This document shows positions 22,100 through 31,678 of a DNA stretch of 64,000 nt, piece by piece; position 1 is the first letter of the stretch; each line of letters opens with the position of its first letter. The notes beneath the pieces are model-generated. The model did no database searches, had not been told where the DNA came from, and was given only the letters and a program-made list of their open reading frames with translations. Made by a program: the position numbers and the translations under genes. The stretch is from positions 32,817,001 through 32,881,000 of the forward strand of contig CANTUV010000037.1 in NCBI GenBank assembly GCA_947685225.1, given 5' to 3'. The DNA comes from Garcia nutans (taxonomy: Eukaryota > Streptophyta > Magnoliopsida > Malpighiales > Euphorbiaceae).

Positions 22100-23172
22100 A
22101 TGGCGTCTCAGTCACGTCAGTCCGTAGAAGGTAGTGCTGAGAGTGTAGCTCCTGAAGAGGGTAGAGATGGAGTTAGGGTTGAGAGAGCTGGAGAGGCACC
22201 TGCTTCGGTACATGAGAACCAGCAGCTGATGAGGTTCCGCCGGTTTGGTTACGATATGTGGTAAAACTGTTGAGGCAAGCTCCAGTGCAGCAGCCACCAC
22301 TGCCACCGCCACCACAGCCTCAAGTGCCAGTGAGACATTATGATAAATTGAGAAAGTATGGGGCTGAATATTTCTTTGGTACTACCGATCCTGCAGTAGC
22401 TGAGCAGTGGTTGGATAGAGTGCAGAGGGTATTTATTCAATTGCAAGCTACTCCTGAAGAGAAATTTGATTATGCTAGATCCCTTATGCAGAAAGATGCT
22501 TATGACTAGTGGAAGACGGTTCCACATGACATGGATGATCCACCGACTTTGTTTTATAGTGATTTTCTAAGGGAGTTTGAGCAGAAATATACTTCGAGGG
22601 AGTATAAGGATGCTAAGAAGATGGAATTTCTAAATTTGAGGCAGGAGAATCGGACAGTGACAGAGTATGAGATTGAGTTCATCCGGTTGAGTCACTATGC
22701 CGGGGGGATTATTTCTGATGAGATTGACCGGTGTAGGAGATTTGAGGAGGGATTGAGGCCCTCTATTATGTGTATTGTTGCTGGTTCTCAGTACCAAGAC
22801 TTTTCTCAGTTAGTTGCAGCAGCTAGAAGTGTTGAGAGAGCACAGGGTATTGCAGCAGCTGCTACCGAGGAGGAGACCAGAGTTAGGAGATCCCAGTTTG
22901 AGGCAGGGTCTTCATCTATGAAGAGAGGCCGAGGAAGTTTTATTCCGAGAGTCAGTAGGAGCCTGAGGCAGTCGGGTAGGTCAGTTCAGTATCAGAGGCA
23001 GAGACCGAGACCTACAGTTTCTGTAGCTAGTGCTCCGACTCCAGTGGTTCAGAGGTCTACTCCATCTAAATTTGTCCATTGTGGTAGGATACATGGGGGT
23101 GTTTGTTGGAAGGTTGGTGGATCAGCTGGGTGATTCAGATGTGGATCGCCTGACCAATTCATTAGAGATTGT
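22100..23172 (+). pseudogene. gag: Element C gag (Tekay), broken
   Basis: Start ATG at 22100. The N-terminal frame shifts near 22258. The capsid core follows in 22258-22509 and 22531-23133, with 'DPAVAEQWLDRV', 'EFEQKYTSREYKD' and 'RRFEEGLRPSI', typical of chromovirus gag. A stop at 22507-22509 stands where a tryptophan is expected. The zinc knuckle spans 23131-23172, but its first Cys codon is TGA and the His position reads Gln, so metal binding would be lost. An Arg/Gly-rich tail follows. It would package element RNA if intact. Confidence 0.88.
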
Positions 23173-23178
23173 CCAGAG

Positions 23179-23997
23179 ATGCAGGAGCATCGGCAGGCAG
23201 ATTCTGCAGTTTCTCGACCTAGTGTGAGAGGAGGTCGAAGTGGTAGAGGTGTTAGTAGAGGTGGTCGACCTGGGATCAGTCAGAGAGGAGGCTCTATATC
23301 CGGAGGCAGTAGGTCAGATGAGGCTGGGTCTTCTCAGAGAGTGTATGTGATGCATAAGCAACCGGATGCTTCAGTAGTCATTGCGGGTACATTTTCTTTA
23401 TTTGGCATTTCAGTTCTTACTTTGATTGATCCAGGATCTACTCATTCATACATAAGTGCATCTATCTTGCCTGTGTCTAAATTGCATTCAGAGTCCTTAG
23501 GATTTGATGTGTTGGTGACAAATCCTTTAGGGCATAGTGTGGTTGTTAGCAAGGTGCATCGGGATAGTTCAGTTGTGGTGCAAGGTGAGGAATTTTTCGG
23601 TGATTTGATTGAAATGCCTTTTAACGAGTATGATTTGATATTAGGCATGGATTGCTTGTCTAAGCATGGAGCTGTGGTAGATTGTCAAAAGAAGTGTGTT
23701 ACCCTGAGAACCAGTGATGGTAGAAGTGTGATGGTGTCTAGTGAGCAGAGACAACTTGCATCCTTGTTTGTATCAGCTGTAGCAGCTAGAAAGTTAATTA
23801 GAAAAGGGTGTGATGCTTATCTTGCTCATGTTGTGGATACCAGAATAGTGGGTTCTCAACTTGATAGTATACCCACAGTTGCGAAATTTCCAGATGTGTT
23901 TCCTGAGGAGTTGCCAGGGTTACCCCCTGAGAGAGAGGTTGAGTTTGGTATCGATTTGTTGCCTGGTACCACTCCCATCTCTATTACTCCCTATTGA
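23179..23997 (+). pseudogene. pol: Element C protease region
   Basis: 272-residue frame. An Arg/Gly-rich stretch is followed by the aspartic protease with 'LTLIDPGSTHSYIS' (D-P-G-S in place of the usual D-S/T-G) and 'YDLILGMDCLSKHGA'. The linker to reverse transcriptase contains 'FPDVFPEELPGLPPEREVEF', the common Ty3/gypsy junction. The frame ends in TGA at 23995-23997, where the family usually continues into 'MAPAELRELK', still visible directly downstream. Confidence 0.88.
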
Positions 23998-25150
23998 ATG
24001 GCACCTGCTGAGTTGAGAGAGTTGAAGGTGCAGTTGCAGGAGTTGTTGGATATAGGGTTATTCACCCTAGTGTTTCTCCGTGGGGAGCTCCTGTTTTGTT
24101 TATAAAGAAGAAGGATGGTACTTTGAGGTTGTGCATCGATTATAGGCAATTGAATAAAGTGACTATCAAGAATAAGTATCCTTTGCCTAGGATTGATGAT
24201 CTCTTTGATCAATTAAAGGAAGCAGCAGTGTTTTCCAAGATTGATTTGAGATCAGGGTACCATCAGTTGAGGGTTAGAGCTAAAGATGTTCCTAAGACAG
24301 CTTTCCGCACAAGATATGGGCATTATGAGTTCTTAGTGATGCCTTTTGGATTGACGAATGCACCTGCAGCTTTCATGGATTTGATGAATAGGGTGTTTAG
24401 GCCCTATCTAGATCAGTTTGTGGTGGTCTTCATTGATGATATTTGGTGTATTAGCGTAATGAAGAGGATCATGACAAGCATTTGCGGATTGTATTGCAGA
24501 CGTTGAGAGAGAAGCAATTATATGCTAAACTGTCGAAGTGTGAGTTTTGGCTTGATCAAGTGACTTTTCTTGGTCATATAGTTTTAGCAGATGGTATTAG
24601 AGTTGATCCGAGTAAAGTTGAGGCCATTTTGAATTGGAGTCTACCGAAGTCTGTGACTAAAGTTAGAAGTTTTCTGGGTTTGGCAGGCTATTATCGACAT
24701 TTTGTGAAAGGTTTTTCTTTGATAGCTACTCCACTCACCAGATTACTTTGAAAGGGAGTTAGATTTGTGTGGACAGATCAGTGTCAAGCTAGCTTTGAGC
24801 AGTTGAAGGAGATGTTGACTCAAGCGCCTGTTCTTGCTTTACCTGTGGAAGATAAACCATATGTGATTTACAGTGATGCTTCACATAATGGTTTAGGTTG
24901 TGTTTTGATGCAAGAGGGTAAAGTCATAGCTTATGCTTCTCGGCAGTTGAAGCCGTATGAGCTTAATTATTCGACGCATGATTTGGAATTGGCAACTATA
25001 GTGTTTGCTTTGAAGATTTGGCGACATTATTTGTATGGAGATAAGTGTTTTATTTACATGGATCATAAGAGTTTGAAATATTTGGGTGTTTAAAGGGAGC
25101 TGAATCTTCGGCAAAGACGATGGTTAGAGCTGATCAAAGACTACGACTGT
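23998..25150 (+). pseudogene. pol: Element C reverse transcriptase and RNase H, broken
   Basis: Reverse transcriptase fragments 24096-24506 and 24482-24751 carry 'CIDYRQLNKVTIKNKYPLPR', 'FLVMPFGLTNAPAAF' and catalytic F-I-D-D at 24429-24440. One-base loss just after the catalytic motif shifts the frame. Stops at 24749-24751 and 25091-25093 stand where tryptophan and probably glutamine codons are expected. RNase H (24767-25093) keeps 'IYSDASHNGLGCVLMQ' and 'YSTHDLELATIVFALKIWRHYL'. A frameshift near 24050 separates this from the protease frame. At least four breaks make it inactive. Confidence 0.9.
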
Positions 25151-26752
25151 TTGATTGATTATCATCCTGGTAAGGCGAATGTTGTTGCGGATGCCTTGAG
25201 TTGGAAGTCTTTGGCAGGTTTGTCTGTTTATTCGCTCTCGTTGCTTGTTGAGTTGAGAGCGTTGCATGCTAGTTTTGAATCATGTGATGATGGTGCATTG
25301 TTGACTCAGTTGCATTTGAGACCGGTGTTGTTGGATCAGATTAAAGAGGCTCAATTGGCTGATGAGAAAATTCAGAAAGTTGTGTCAGATTGCCAAAATG
25401 GGGAGAGCCGAGATTTCCATGTGAGAAGCAATGGTAGCCTTTGGTGCAAAGATAGGTTTTGTGTTCCTGATGATGCTAGTCTAAGAAAGATTATTTTGGA
25501 AGAGGCACATCAATCGGTTTTTGCTATGCACCCTGGGAGTACAAAGATGTATCATGATTTGAAGCAACATTATTGGTGGTCAGGTATGAAAAGAGACATA
25601 GCGGAGTTTGTATCCAAGTGTCTCACTTGTCAGAGGGTGAAAGCTGAGCATCAAGTTCCAACTGGGTTGCTTCAACCTTTATCAGTGCCTGAATGGAAAT
25701 GGGAGAGAGTGACAATGGATTTTGTGTCTGGTTTTCCATTGACTCAGAAGAAGCATAATGCAATTTGGGTAATTGTTGATCGGTTGACGAAGACAGCTCA
25801 TTTTCTTCCAGTTCAGATGGACTATTCTCTTGAGAAGTTAGCTGAGCTGTATATCAGTGAGATAGTGAAGTTGCATGGAGTTTCAATTTCTTTGGTGTCT
25901 GATCAAGATCCTCGATTTACTTCAAGATTTTGGAAGAGTTTACATGGTGCTTTGGGTTCTCGATTGTACTTTAGCACCGCTTTTCATCCGCAGACAGATG
26001 GGCAGTCAGAGAGAGTGATACAGATTTTGGAGGATATGTTGAGAAGTTGTGTTATTGATTTCTTTGGAAGTTGGGACAAATTTTTGCCACTTGTGGAATT
26101 TGCTTACAACAACAGTCATCAATCCAGTATTGGAATGGCACCATATGAGGCATTGTATGGTAGAAGATGTAGGATGCCTCTATGTTGGAACGAGGTTGGG
26201 GAAAGTAAATTGGTTGGTCCTGATTTGATTAAAGAAACGGAAGAGAAAGTGAAAATAATTCGGGATCGGTTGAAAGCAGCTTCAGATCGGCAGAAGTCGT
26301 ATTCAGATTTAAAGAGGAGAGACATAAAGTTTGATGTTGGAGATAAAGTTTTTCTGAAAGTATCTCATTGGAAAAAGATTTTGAGATTTGGTCAAAGAAG
26401 GAAGCTAAGTCCTCGTTTTATTGGACCTTATGAAGTATTAGAAAGAGTTGGACCAGTTGCTTATCGACTTGCTTTGCCGCCTGAGTTAGATAGAATCCAT
26501 AATATCTTCCATGTTTCTATGCTGCAGAGGTATAGATCAGATCCATCTCATGTTTTACCAGTTGAATCTATTGAGGTGAGTTCGGATCTGACGTTTGAAG
26601 AAGAACCAATTGCTATTTTGGCACATGAAGTGAAAGAGCTGAGAAATAAGAAAGTGCCACTTGTAAAGATTCTTTGGAAGAATCATGCAAAGGAAGAGGC
26701 AACTTTTGAGAGTGAGCAAGTGATGCGAAATCAGTATCCTCAGTTGTTTTAG
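25151..26752 (+). pseudogene. pol: Element C integrase with chromodomain
   Basis: 533-residue open frame, the best-preserved piece of C. The RNase H end ('GKANVVADALS') leads to the integrase zinc finger (H, H, then C-L-T-C), 'WERVTMDFVSGFP', 'VSDQDPRFTSRFW' and 'FHPQTDGQSERVIQ', giving the D,D,E triad. The GPY/F motif is 'RFIGPYEVLERVGPVAYRL'. The last about 60 residues ('EEEPIAILAHEVKELRNK', then 'VKILWKNH') are a chromodomain of the Tekay/Del kind, which in chromoviruses guides integration to marked chromatin. Although long, it lacks a start of its own and depends on the broken upstream frame. Confidence 0.92.
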
Positions 26753-26791
26753 ACTTAAGATCAGGTAATTTCGAGGATGAAATTTCTTTTT

Positions 26792-26804
26792 AGAGGGGGA
26801 GAAT
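26792..26804 (+). other. Element C polypurine tract
   Basis: AGAGGGGGAGAAT immediately before the 3' LTR, the plus-strand priming site. It lies after TTTCGAGGATGAAATTTC, a common Tekay pre-LTR sequence. Confidence 0.9.
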
Positions 26805-29173
26805 TGTAATATCCCAAAGTATACCCTAAAAGTTTTGGAATTATTGTTGTATTTGGATTAAGTGTATATGTTAATTGAGAAGAGATAAAAGATAAGAAGA
26901 GAAGAGTGTATATGTTGTATATATATAGATATATACAACATATACAAGTCTAATTATTAAATGGTCAAAAGAAGATTTATTTATTTATCAAATTAATTAA
27001 ATTCATAAAAAGGAAAATAAGTGAGTGGAAGAGGATATATTTGATTATTATATTATTTAATTTGCTTGGTGGAAGTTTAAGTGGAGAAGAGTGTTTGACT
27101 TTGCCTCTTTGTTTCTTCATTTTCTTCTTCTTTTTCTTTTCTTTTCCTTGTTGGCCGGGCATTACCTAAGAAAGAGAGGAGGAGAGTTTTTTAGTTTTCT
27201 AAGCTTTTGATTGAAGGAGATTTCAAGTGATTAAGTTGAAAATTTAAGAAGTTTCATTAACTTTGGTAAGTTTCTTTTTGACCCTCTTGTTTTATTGTAA
27301 GTTGTGTTTGAGTTTGGTGTTGGATTATTAAGAGCATGAGTATGTTTGATTGTGGTGTGTTTGAGTGTGTTGGGTTTAATTGATTGTGGTTTTGGAATTG
27401 AATTGAAGAAAAGGAATTAGGTTGGTGTTGAGAGAGTAAAAGTTGTGACTTGGTGATTGATGTAAATATTGAGTTTGAATAATTCTTTATCTTAGATTTT
27501 CCATATGTTTGTGTTTAATGGAGTTGAAAGCATAGAATACATGAGTTTGGTCCGAAACAGAAGCATTTTGGATGCCACGCCCGTGGCCCTTGGATGCCAC
27601 GACCGTGGGGTGTTAAGCAAATTGGATAGATTCATTTTCTAACCCACGATCGTAGGGGTTTATGAGGCCACGACCGTGGGGACCTAGATAGTGGTTTTGT
27701 CTTGTATTTGTGATCTAAGAGCTTAGTATGAGATTAATAGGTGAATAATTGTATTGGAATTCATGTATATTTTTAAATAAGTGTGTATTATTCCTTTTGA
27801 ATTAGGTTGTTAAGAGGTTGAGTTGCCCTAACCCTAGTAATAAAGAATTCTTGGAAGAGGAAGTGTATAGATTGGTGTGAGTTGTTCTTGAGGTAAGTAC
27901 AAACTTGGATGGTTGCATACATTTACATGATTTTGAGACTTAACACATTTGATTGTAAATGTGTTAAGTAATATATTTCATTGTTAATACATTTTATTAA
28001 TGTTTGATTTGCATAATGTGAAAGTTATGATGATCATTCAAAATGTATGTTCAATGCATTTGGTTATGTATATTTTAATGATGAATTGTTTTAATGTGAA
28101 TTGAGATATGATGAGATGTGAAGCCATTGTTGTTGGCTATGATAGTGCAAATGAAATAATTGGGGCATGGTTGCCTATTTGATTATGGAATATGAAATGA
28201 GAAATGAACTGAGAAAGAGGATGATAAAGAGATAAATGAAATAATTGTGTGCTTAATATGTTATTCAATTTTCAGAGTTCAGGGTTTGGCGGCATGCCTA
28301 TGATTCGCTGGATAGGTGAAAAGACCGGGTCGTAAGCCGAGTCCAGCTGAAAAATGTGAAATATGATGTTTTTGGGGTGAAAAGACTAGGTCGTAAGCCT
28401 CAAAAACAGTAACAGTCTACCCGGGTTGAGGACCAAGATACTGGGGCCCTTGGGTCTAGCCGGGTTGAGGTCCAAGAGACTGGGTCTGTTACACTATCCA
28501 TGGATAGATATATATATGTATCGCCTACGGGCTTGATGATTGTGATTATGGACCAAAGCAGTAACTCTGAACTTTGAATAACATATTAGTGTCTTTTGGG
28601 CCCATGCTTGTCTTTGTTTCAATGTGATTCATGAATGGTGAAAGAATTGAATAAGATAATGAAATGTAGTGTTATGGAAAAAAAATATTAATATATCAGT
28701 TATGAATATTGTCTTTATGGTTGAAATGTGTGACATTGGCATTGCATTAAAGCATATTGTTATTGTGGTTTGTACCACTAAGCCGTTGGCTTAGCGCGAT
28801 TGTGGTTCATCGCGCAGGTGACAGGGTAGAACCAAAGAGTTAAGCTAGACCGAGTTGAGTCTAGATTCTGAAGCATTGATAGAGGGCTTAAAGATCAAAG
28901 ACAAACTGCCAAACATGTATAAAATTTTATGTTTTGTAAAACATGGATTTTGCTGTATATGTATTTGTAAATACCGCTATATTTTCCGCTGCGTATCACA
29001 TAAATGTTTTATCTATTGTACTTTATAATATGATTTGAATGTTTTAAGTTTTTCTTATAATGTTGTTAATTGAAAGATCGGTTTGCTTATTATAAACTGT
29101 AGCACACCTGTATTCGGTATGCGTATATTACAGGCGTATGTAGTGTGCGTATACAGGGTATAGGGGTGTTACA
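26805..29173 (+). repeat. Element C 3' LTR (complete, 2369 bp)
   Basis: TGTAATATCCC to GGGGTGTTACA. It contains the AT palindrome (26908-26945), donor-like GTAAGT sites (27266, 27893), the CG-rich cassette (27572-27681), a region with repeated GGTCGTAAGCC/CCGGGTTGAGG phrases (about 28320-28500) and the twin stem-loop (28778-28815). Confidence 0.93.
28778..28815. ncRNA. Twin stem-loop in C 3' LTR
   Basis: Stem 1: CTAAGCC (28778-28784) with GGCTTAG (28788-28794). Stem 2: GCGCGAT (28794-28800) with ATCGCGC (28809-28815). It sits about 360 bp before the LTR end, immediately before GCAGGTGA... sequence. It covaries with E and solo LTR 1. Role unknown. Confidence 0.6.
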
Positions 29174-29802
29174 GGCCCAATGAATCAGATCAGATCAGAA
29201 TGATAGTCAGAGGTATCCTACCTAAACTTCGTGAGAGGTTGTCTCACACCCTTATAAGGGATTTCAAAGATCTTCTCCAAGTTGGTATGCAAATTGAAGA
29301 ACGGGAAAGGGAGAAGAATCGATTTTCAATAAGAAGGAATGAGAAAGGGAACTACCAGTCGGGCAATCAAAGCATGCAAAAAGAAGTTGATATTAATGCC
29401 ACTAGTCAAGGAGGAATGAGGCAGTTTTCAAAATTAGGGAAGCCGCTATCTTGGGTTCTCAATAAGCTACAAAAGAAGGGATTGTTACAACCCTTGACTC
29501 CTCATTCTTTGCCAAATCCTCTGCCACCAAACTTCAATGCTGAGGCCTTCTGTTAATTTCATCAAATGCAAGGGCATGAGACGGATAAATGTGCTCATCT
29601 AAGGCATGAGATCCAATATTTGATTGACAGTGGTAAGCCACCCGAGCCGGATAAGCCCAATACCAAAAGCAATCCTCTGCCTAAGTTCAACAGAGTGCCA
29701 CCACCAGTAGCTTTCATGGTAGGAGGAGGATTGGAGGAAGATCTTGTCTTATCCTCCTTTCAAGATGGGAATATTGAAGATGTGAAAGGAGAAGAAGCTT
29801 AA
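29174..29802 (+). pseudogene. gag: Element A gag, C-terminal part (broken)
   Basis: Resumes A's gag after element C. 29200-29556 has 'MIVRGILPKLRERLSHTLIR' as in B. A stop at 29554-29556 replaces a glutamine codon, and the frame continues with a short knuckle-like motif ('QMQGHETDKCAHLRHEI': C and H residues but no canonical CCHC). It ends with a stop at 29800-29802. In B the protein continues into protease at this point, and here it does not. Confidence 0.88.
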
Positions 29803-31678
29803 CTCAACAAACTTCCATTGGCTTGTTTGTTTGTTTTTTTTTTATTTTCTTTATTTGGTGTTTTATGGAATAATTATATTTTTAAAATTAAGATTGTTGG
29901 TCTTTGTTCATTTTAGTGCTCAACCAATGAGGAATCTAGCTTGATAATTCATGAATTAATATATTTATGCATCATGACTTGAATGACTTTACTAGGTGAG
30001 GAAATTGTTCTATAGCATTGAGTTGTGTATGCTTATTTAGAGAGGGCTCCTGCATAAGTACCTTTGTTTAGGTCCTAGTCAGTCTTAGAACATGCTTTGA
30101 CAAATTTTTGAGGTGAAATTGAACTCTACTTATTTAATGGAGAGATGACCTAGGCATTGTTTGGTTAGCCAAAAACTAGTATCCACCCAATTAAATATCA
30201 ATCCCTAGTTGTCCCTTTGAGCCTTCATAAAATTTTAGCTTTCTTTTCATTGGCTTACAAACCCCGATAACCTACCCTGAGCTGTTGTGATACTTTTGAC
30301 AAGTCTTATGATCACTAAGGTGAAGAGGCAAGAAGATCAAAGAAAGGAATGCATAGCCAAAACCATAAGGATAGTTGATGTTATCAAGACCATAAGGGTA
30401 GTTGAAGTTCACCTAATATCTCCAATCTATCAAGACAACATCAGAGTAACAAATGATTTATCCTTGTTAAAGAAGATTTATGTCACTCCACTCATCCATT
30501 ATTGAAAACCCAAGTTGGTACAAACAAGATAATTCTTTTAGAGCTAGAACAAAAAAAAAACAAAAAAAAAGAATGAAAAGAAAAAAGAAGAAAAGAAAAA
30601 AAGAAAAAGAAAATAAAATAAAACCCAAAACGGTTCAGAAAGCCAACCAAGTTCTCTTTTACCTAAGGCAGCAAAAGGTTTCCATTTGGTTTATAAGAAC
30701 AGTTTGACATGAATTGGTCTAACCCAACTAAAGATTTGTGCAAAATCAAAGAAAAAGGAGAAATACCATCCAGTTCTTGAAATTTCTGTACTTAAAAATC
30801 CTACAAAGAAGAAGGACAAAATACTTAAAGAAAGGGAAGAGTAAGAAAAAATAAAGAGAAAGTAAAGGGAATGAATTTGGGTACCAAACCTTTTGCGAGG
30901 GCAAAGACTATCCCAATCAAGATCCAGATTAATGCCAAGAAGATAGAAGGAATTTGGAGTCTAGCAAGATTGCTTCCAACTGCCTAAAATTCAAACAAGC
31001 AGTTTGTAGTGTGAAGGTTTGTCCATTGTGTCACATCATCTCCAATCTCAAAATGGCCTTCACTTAAACCTGTGTCCCTTATAGACCCCATTTCAAGCAT
31101 ATCAAAGACGTGTTGATCTCTCTTGGTAGGTAGAGTCTATTAGTGGAGATAGTTTGGATAAGCATGCATATGAGATAGACAATATTTAAACTCAATGAGA
31201 CCTTTAGCCAAGTAATGTTTATGTGCCTATTTGAAGTGTAATAGTTCTTACTTAAATAGAAATGATTCCTGAGTTTAGTATGGTAACTAGGGTTGTCATG
31301 TTATAGATATGTTAATTTGAAAAATCAAGTCATGAGGTTAATTGAGATTAATTTGGCAAAGCAAACATTTGATTTCAAAATCAAAATTCAAAATTCAAAA
31401 TTCAAAAAAAAAAAAAAATACAAAGCCTTCAAGTTAAGGGAAGTATGTCGAACTATTAAACCTCAAAGAACACATTGGCCAAAGAAAATGATTATTGGCA
31501 AGGTCATGAAGAAGCTACCAACTGACATGCTGAAACATAGTTTGAAATGGATGTATCCCTGACTTTACAGCTTGGGGTCTCAGCCACTCATGTTCTCAAC
31601 ATCTTGAAGATAAAAGCCATAAATGCAAAGCTTTATGCTATTCCAATGCAAGATTTGAACGAGCATCTGAAAGGAACC
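29803..31678 (+). other. Element A 3' non-coding spacer
   Basis: Parallels the reverse complement of F's spacer (roughly 49070-50930). It includes a short frame at 30287-30505 shared with F, an A-rich tract near 30548-30640 and an (A)n near 31404. No pol-like sequence. The match to F continues to 'AACGAGCATC...AAGGAACC', where B is inserted. Confidence 0.8.
30287..30505 (+). CDS. Short frame shared by elements A and F (uncertain)
   Basis: 72 codons. It contains a 9-residue repeat (K-T-I-R-V-V-D/E-V type, 27-bp unit) followed by 'SPIYQDNIRVTNDLS' and 'TPLIHY'. F has the same frame on its coding strand (50425-50183) with more repeat copies and a 6-bp in-frame difference. Not recognised; it may be only an alignable non-coding stretch. 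Listed because the frame is open in both copies. Confidence 0.3.
   Translation: MILLTSLMITKVKRQEDQRKECIAKTIRIVDVIKTIRVVEVHLISPIYQDNIRVTNDLSLLKKIYVTPLIHY

Larger units (their letters stand above)
2332..29173 (+). mobile_element. Element C: Tekay/Del chromovirus LTR retrotransposon (Ty3/gypsy)
   Basis: Both LTRs begin TGTAATATCCC and end GGGGTGTTACA. The 5-bp target duplication GGCCC lies at 2327-2331 and 29174-29178, inside element A's gag. The internal region has an initiator-Met primer site (21933), gag with a zinc knuckle, protease, reverse transcriptase, RNase H, integrase and a C-terminal chromodomain, then a polypurine tract at 26792. The chromodomain and roughly 2.4-kb LTRs fit the Tekay/Del clade. 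The 5' LTR is split by element D and has lost about 500 bp. All reading frames are broken. Confidence 0.93.
1..31678 (+). mobile_element. Element A: gag-only Tat-clade Ty3/gypsy retrotransposon, oldest layer of the nest
   Basis: Host element of everything else in the window. Its own sequence is 1-2331 and 29174-31678, interrupted by element C. It has an LTR remnant, a degenerate gag split by C, and a non-coding 3' spacer. The spacer runs parallel to the reverse complement of element F up to 31678, where B begins, so A's remaining spacer and 3' LTR should lie beyond the right edge. No protease, reverse transcriptase or integrase is seen between gag and spacer. It is therefore a non-autonomous relative of B, sharing LTR and gag similarity. 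Clade assignment rests on gag similarity to B. Confidence 0.85.
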
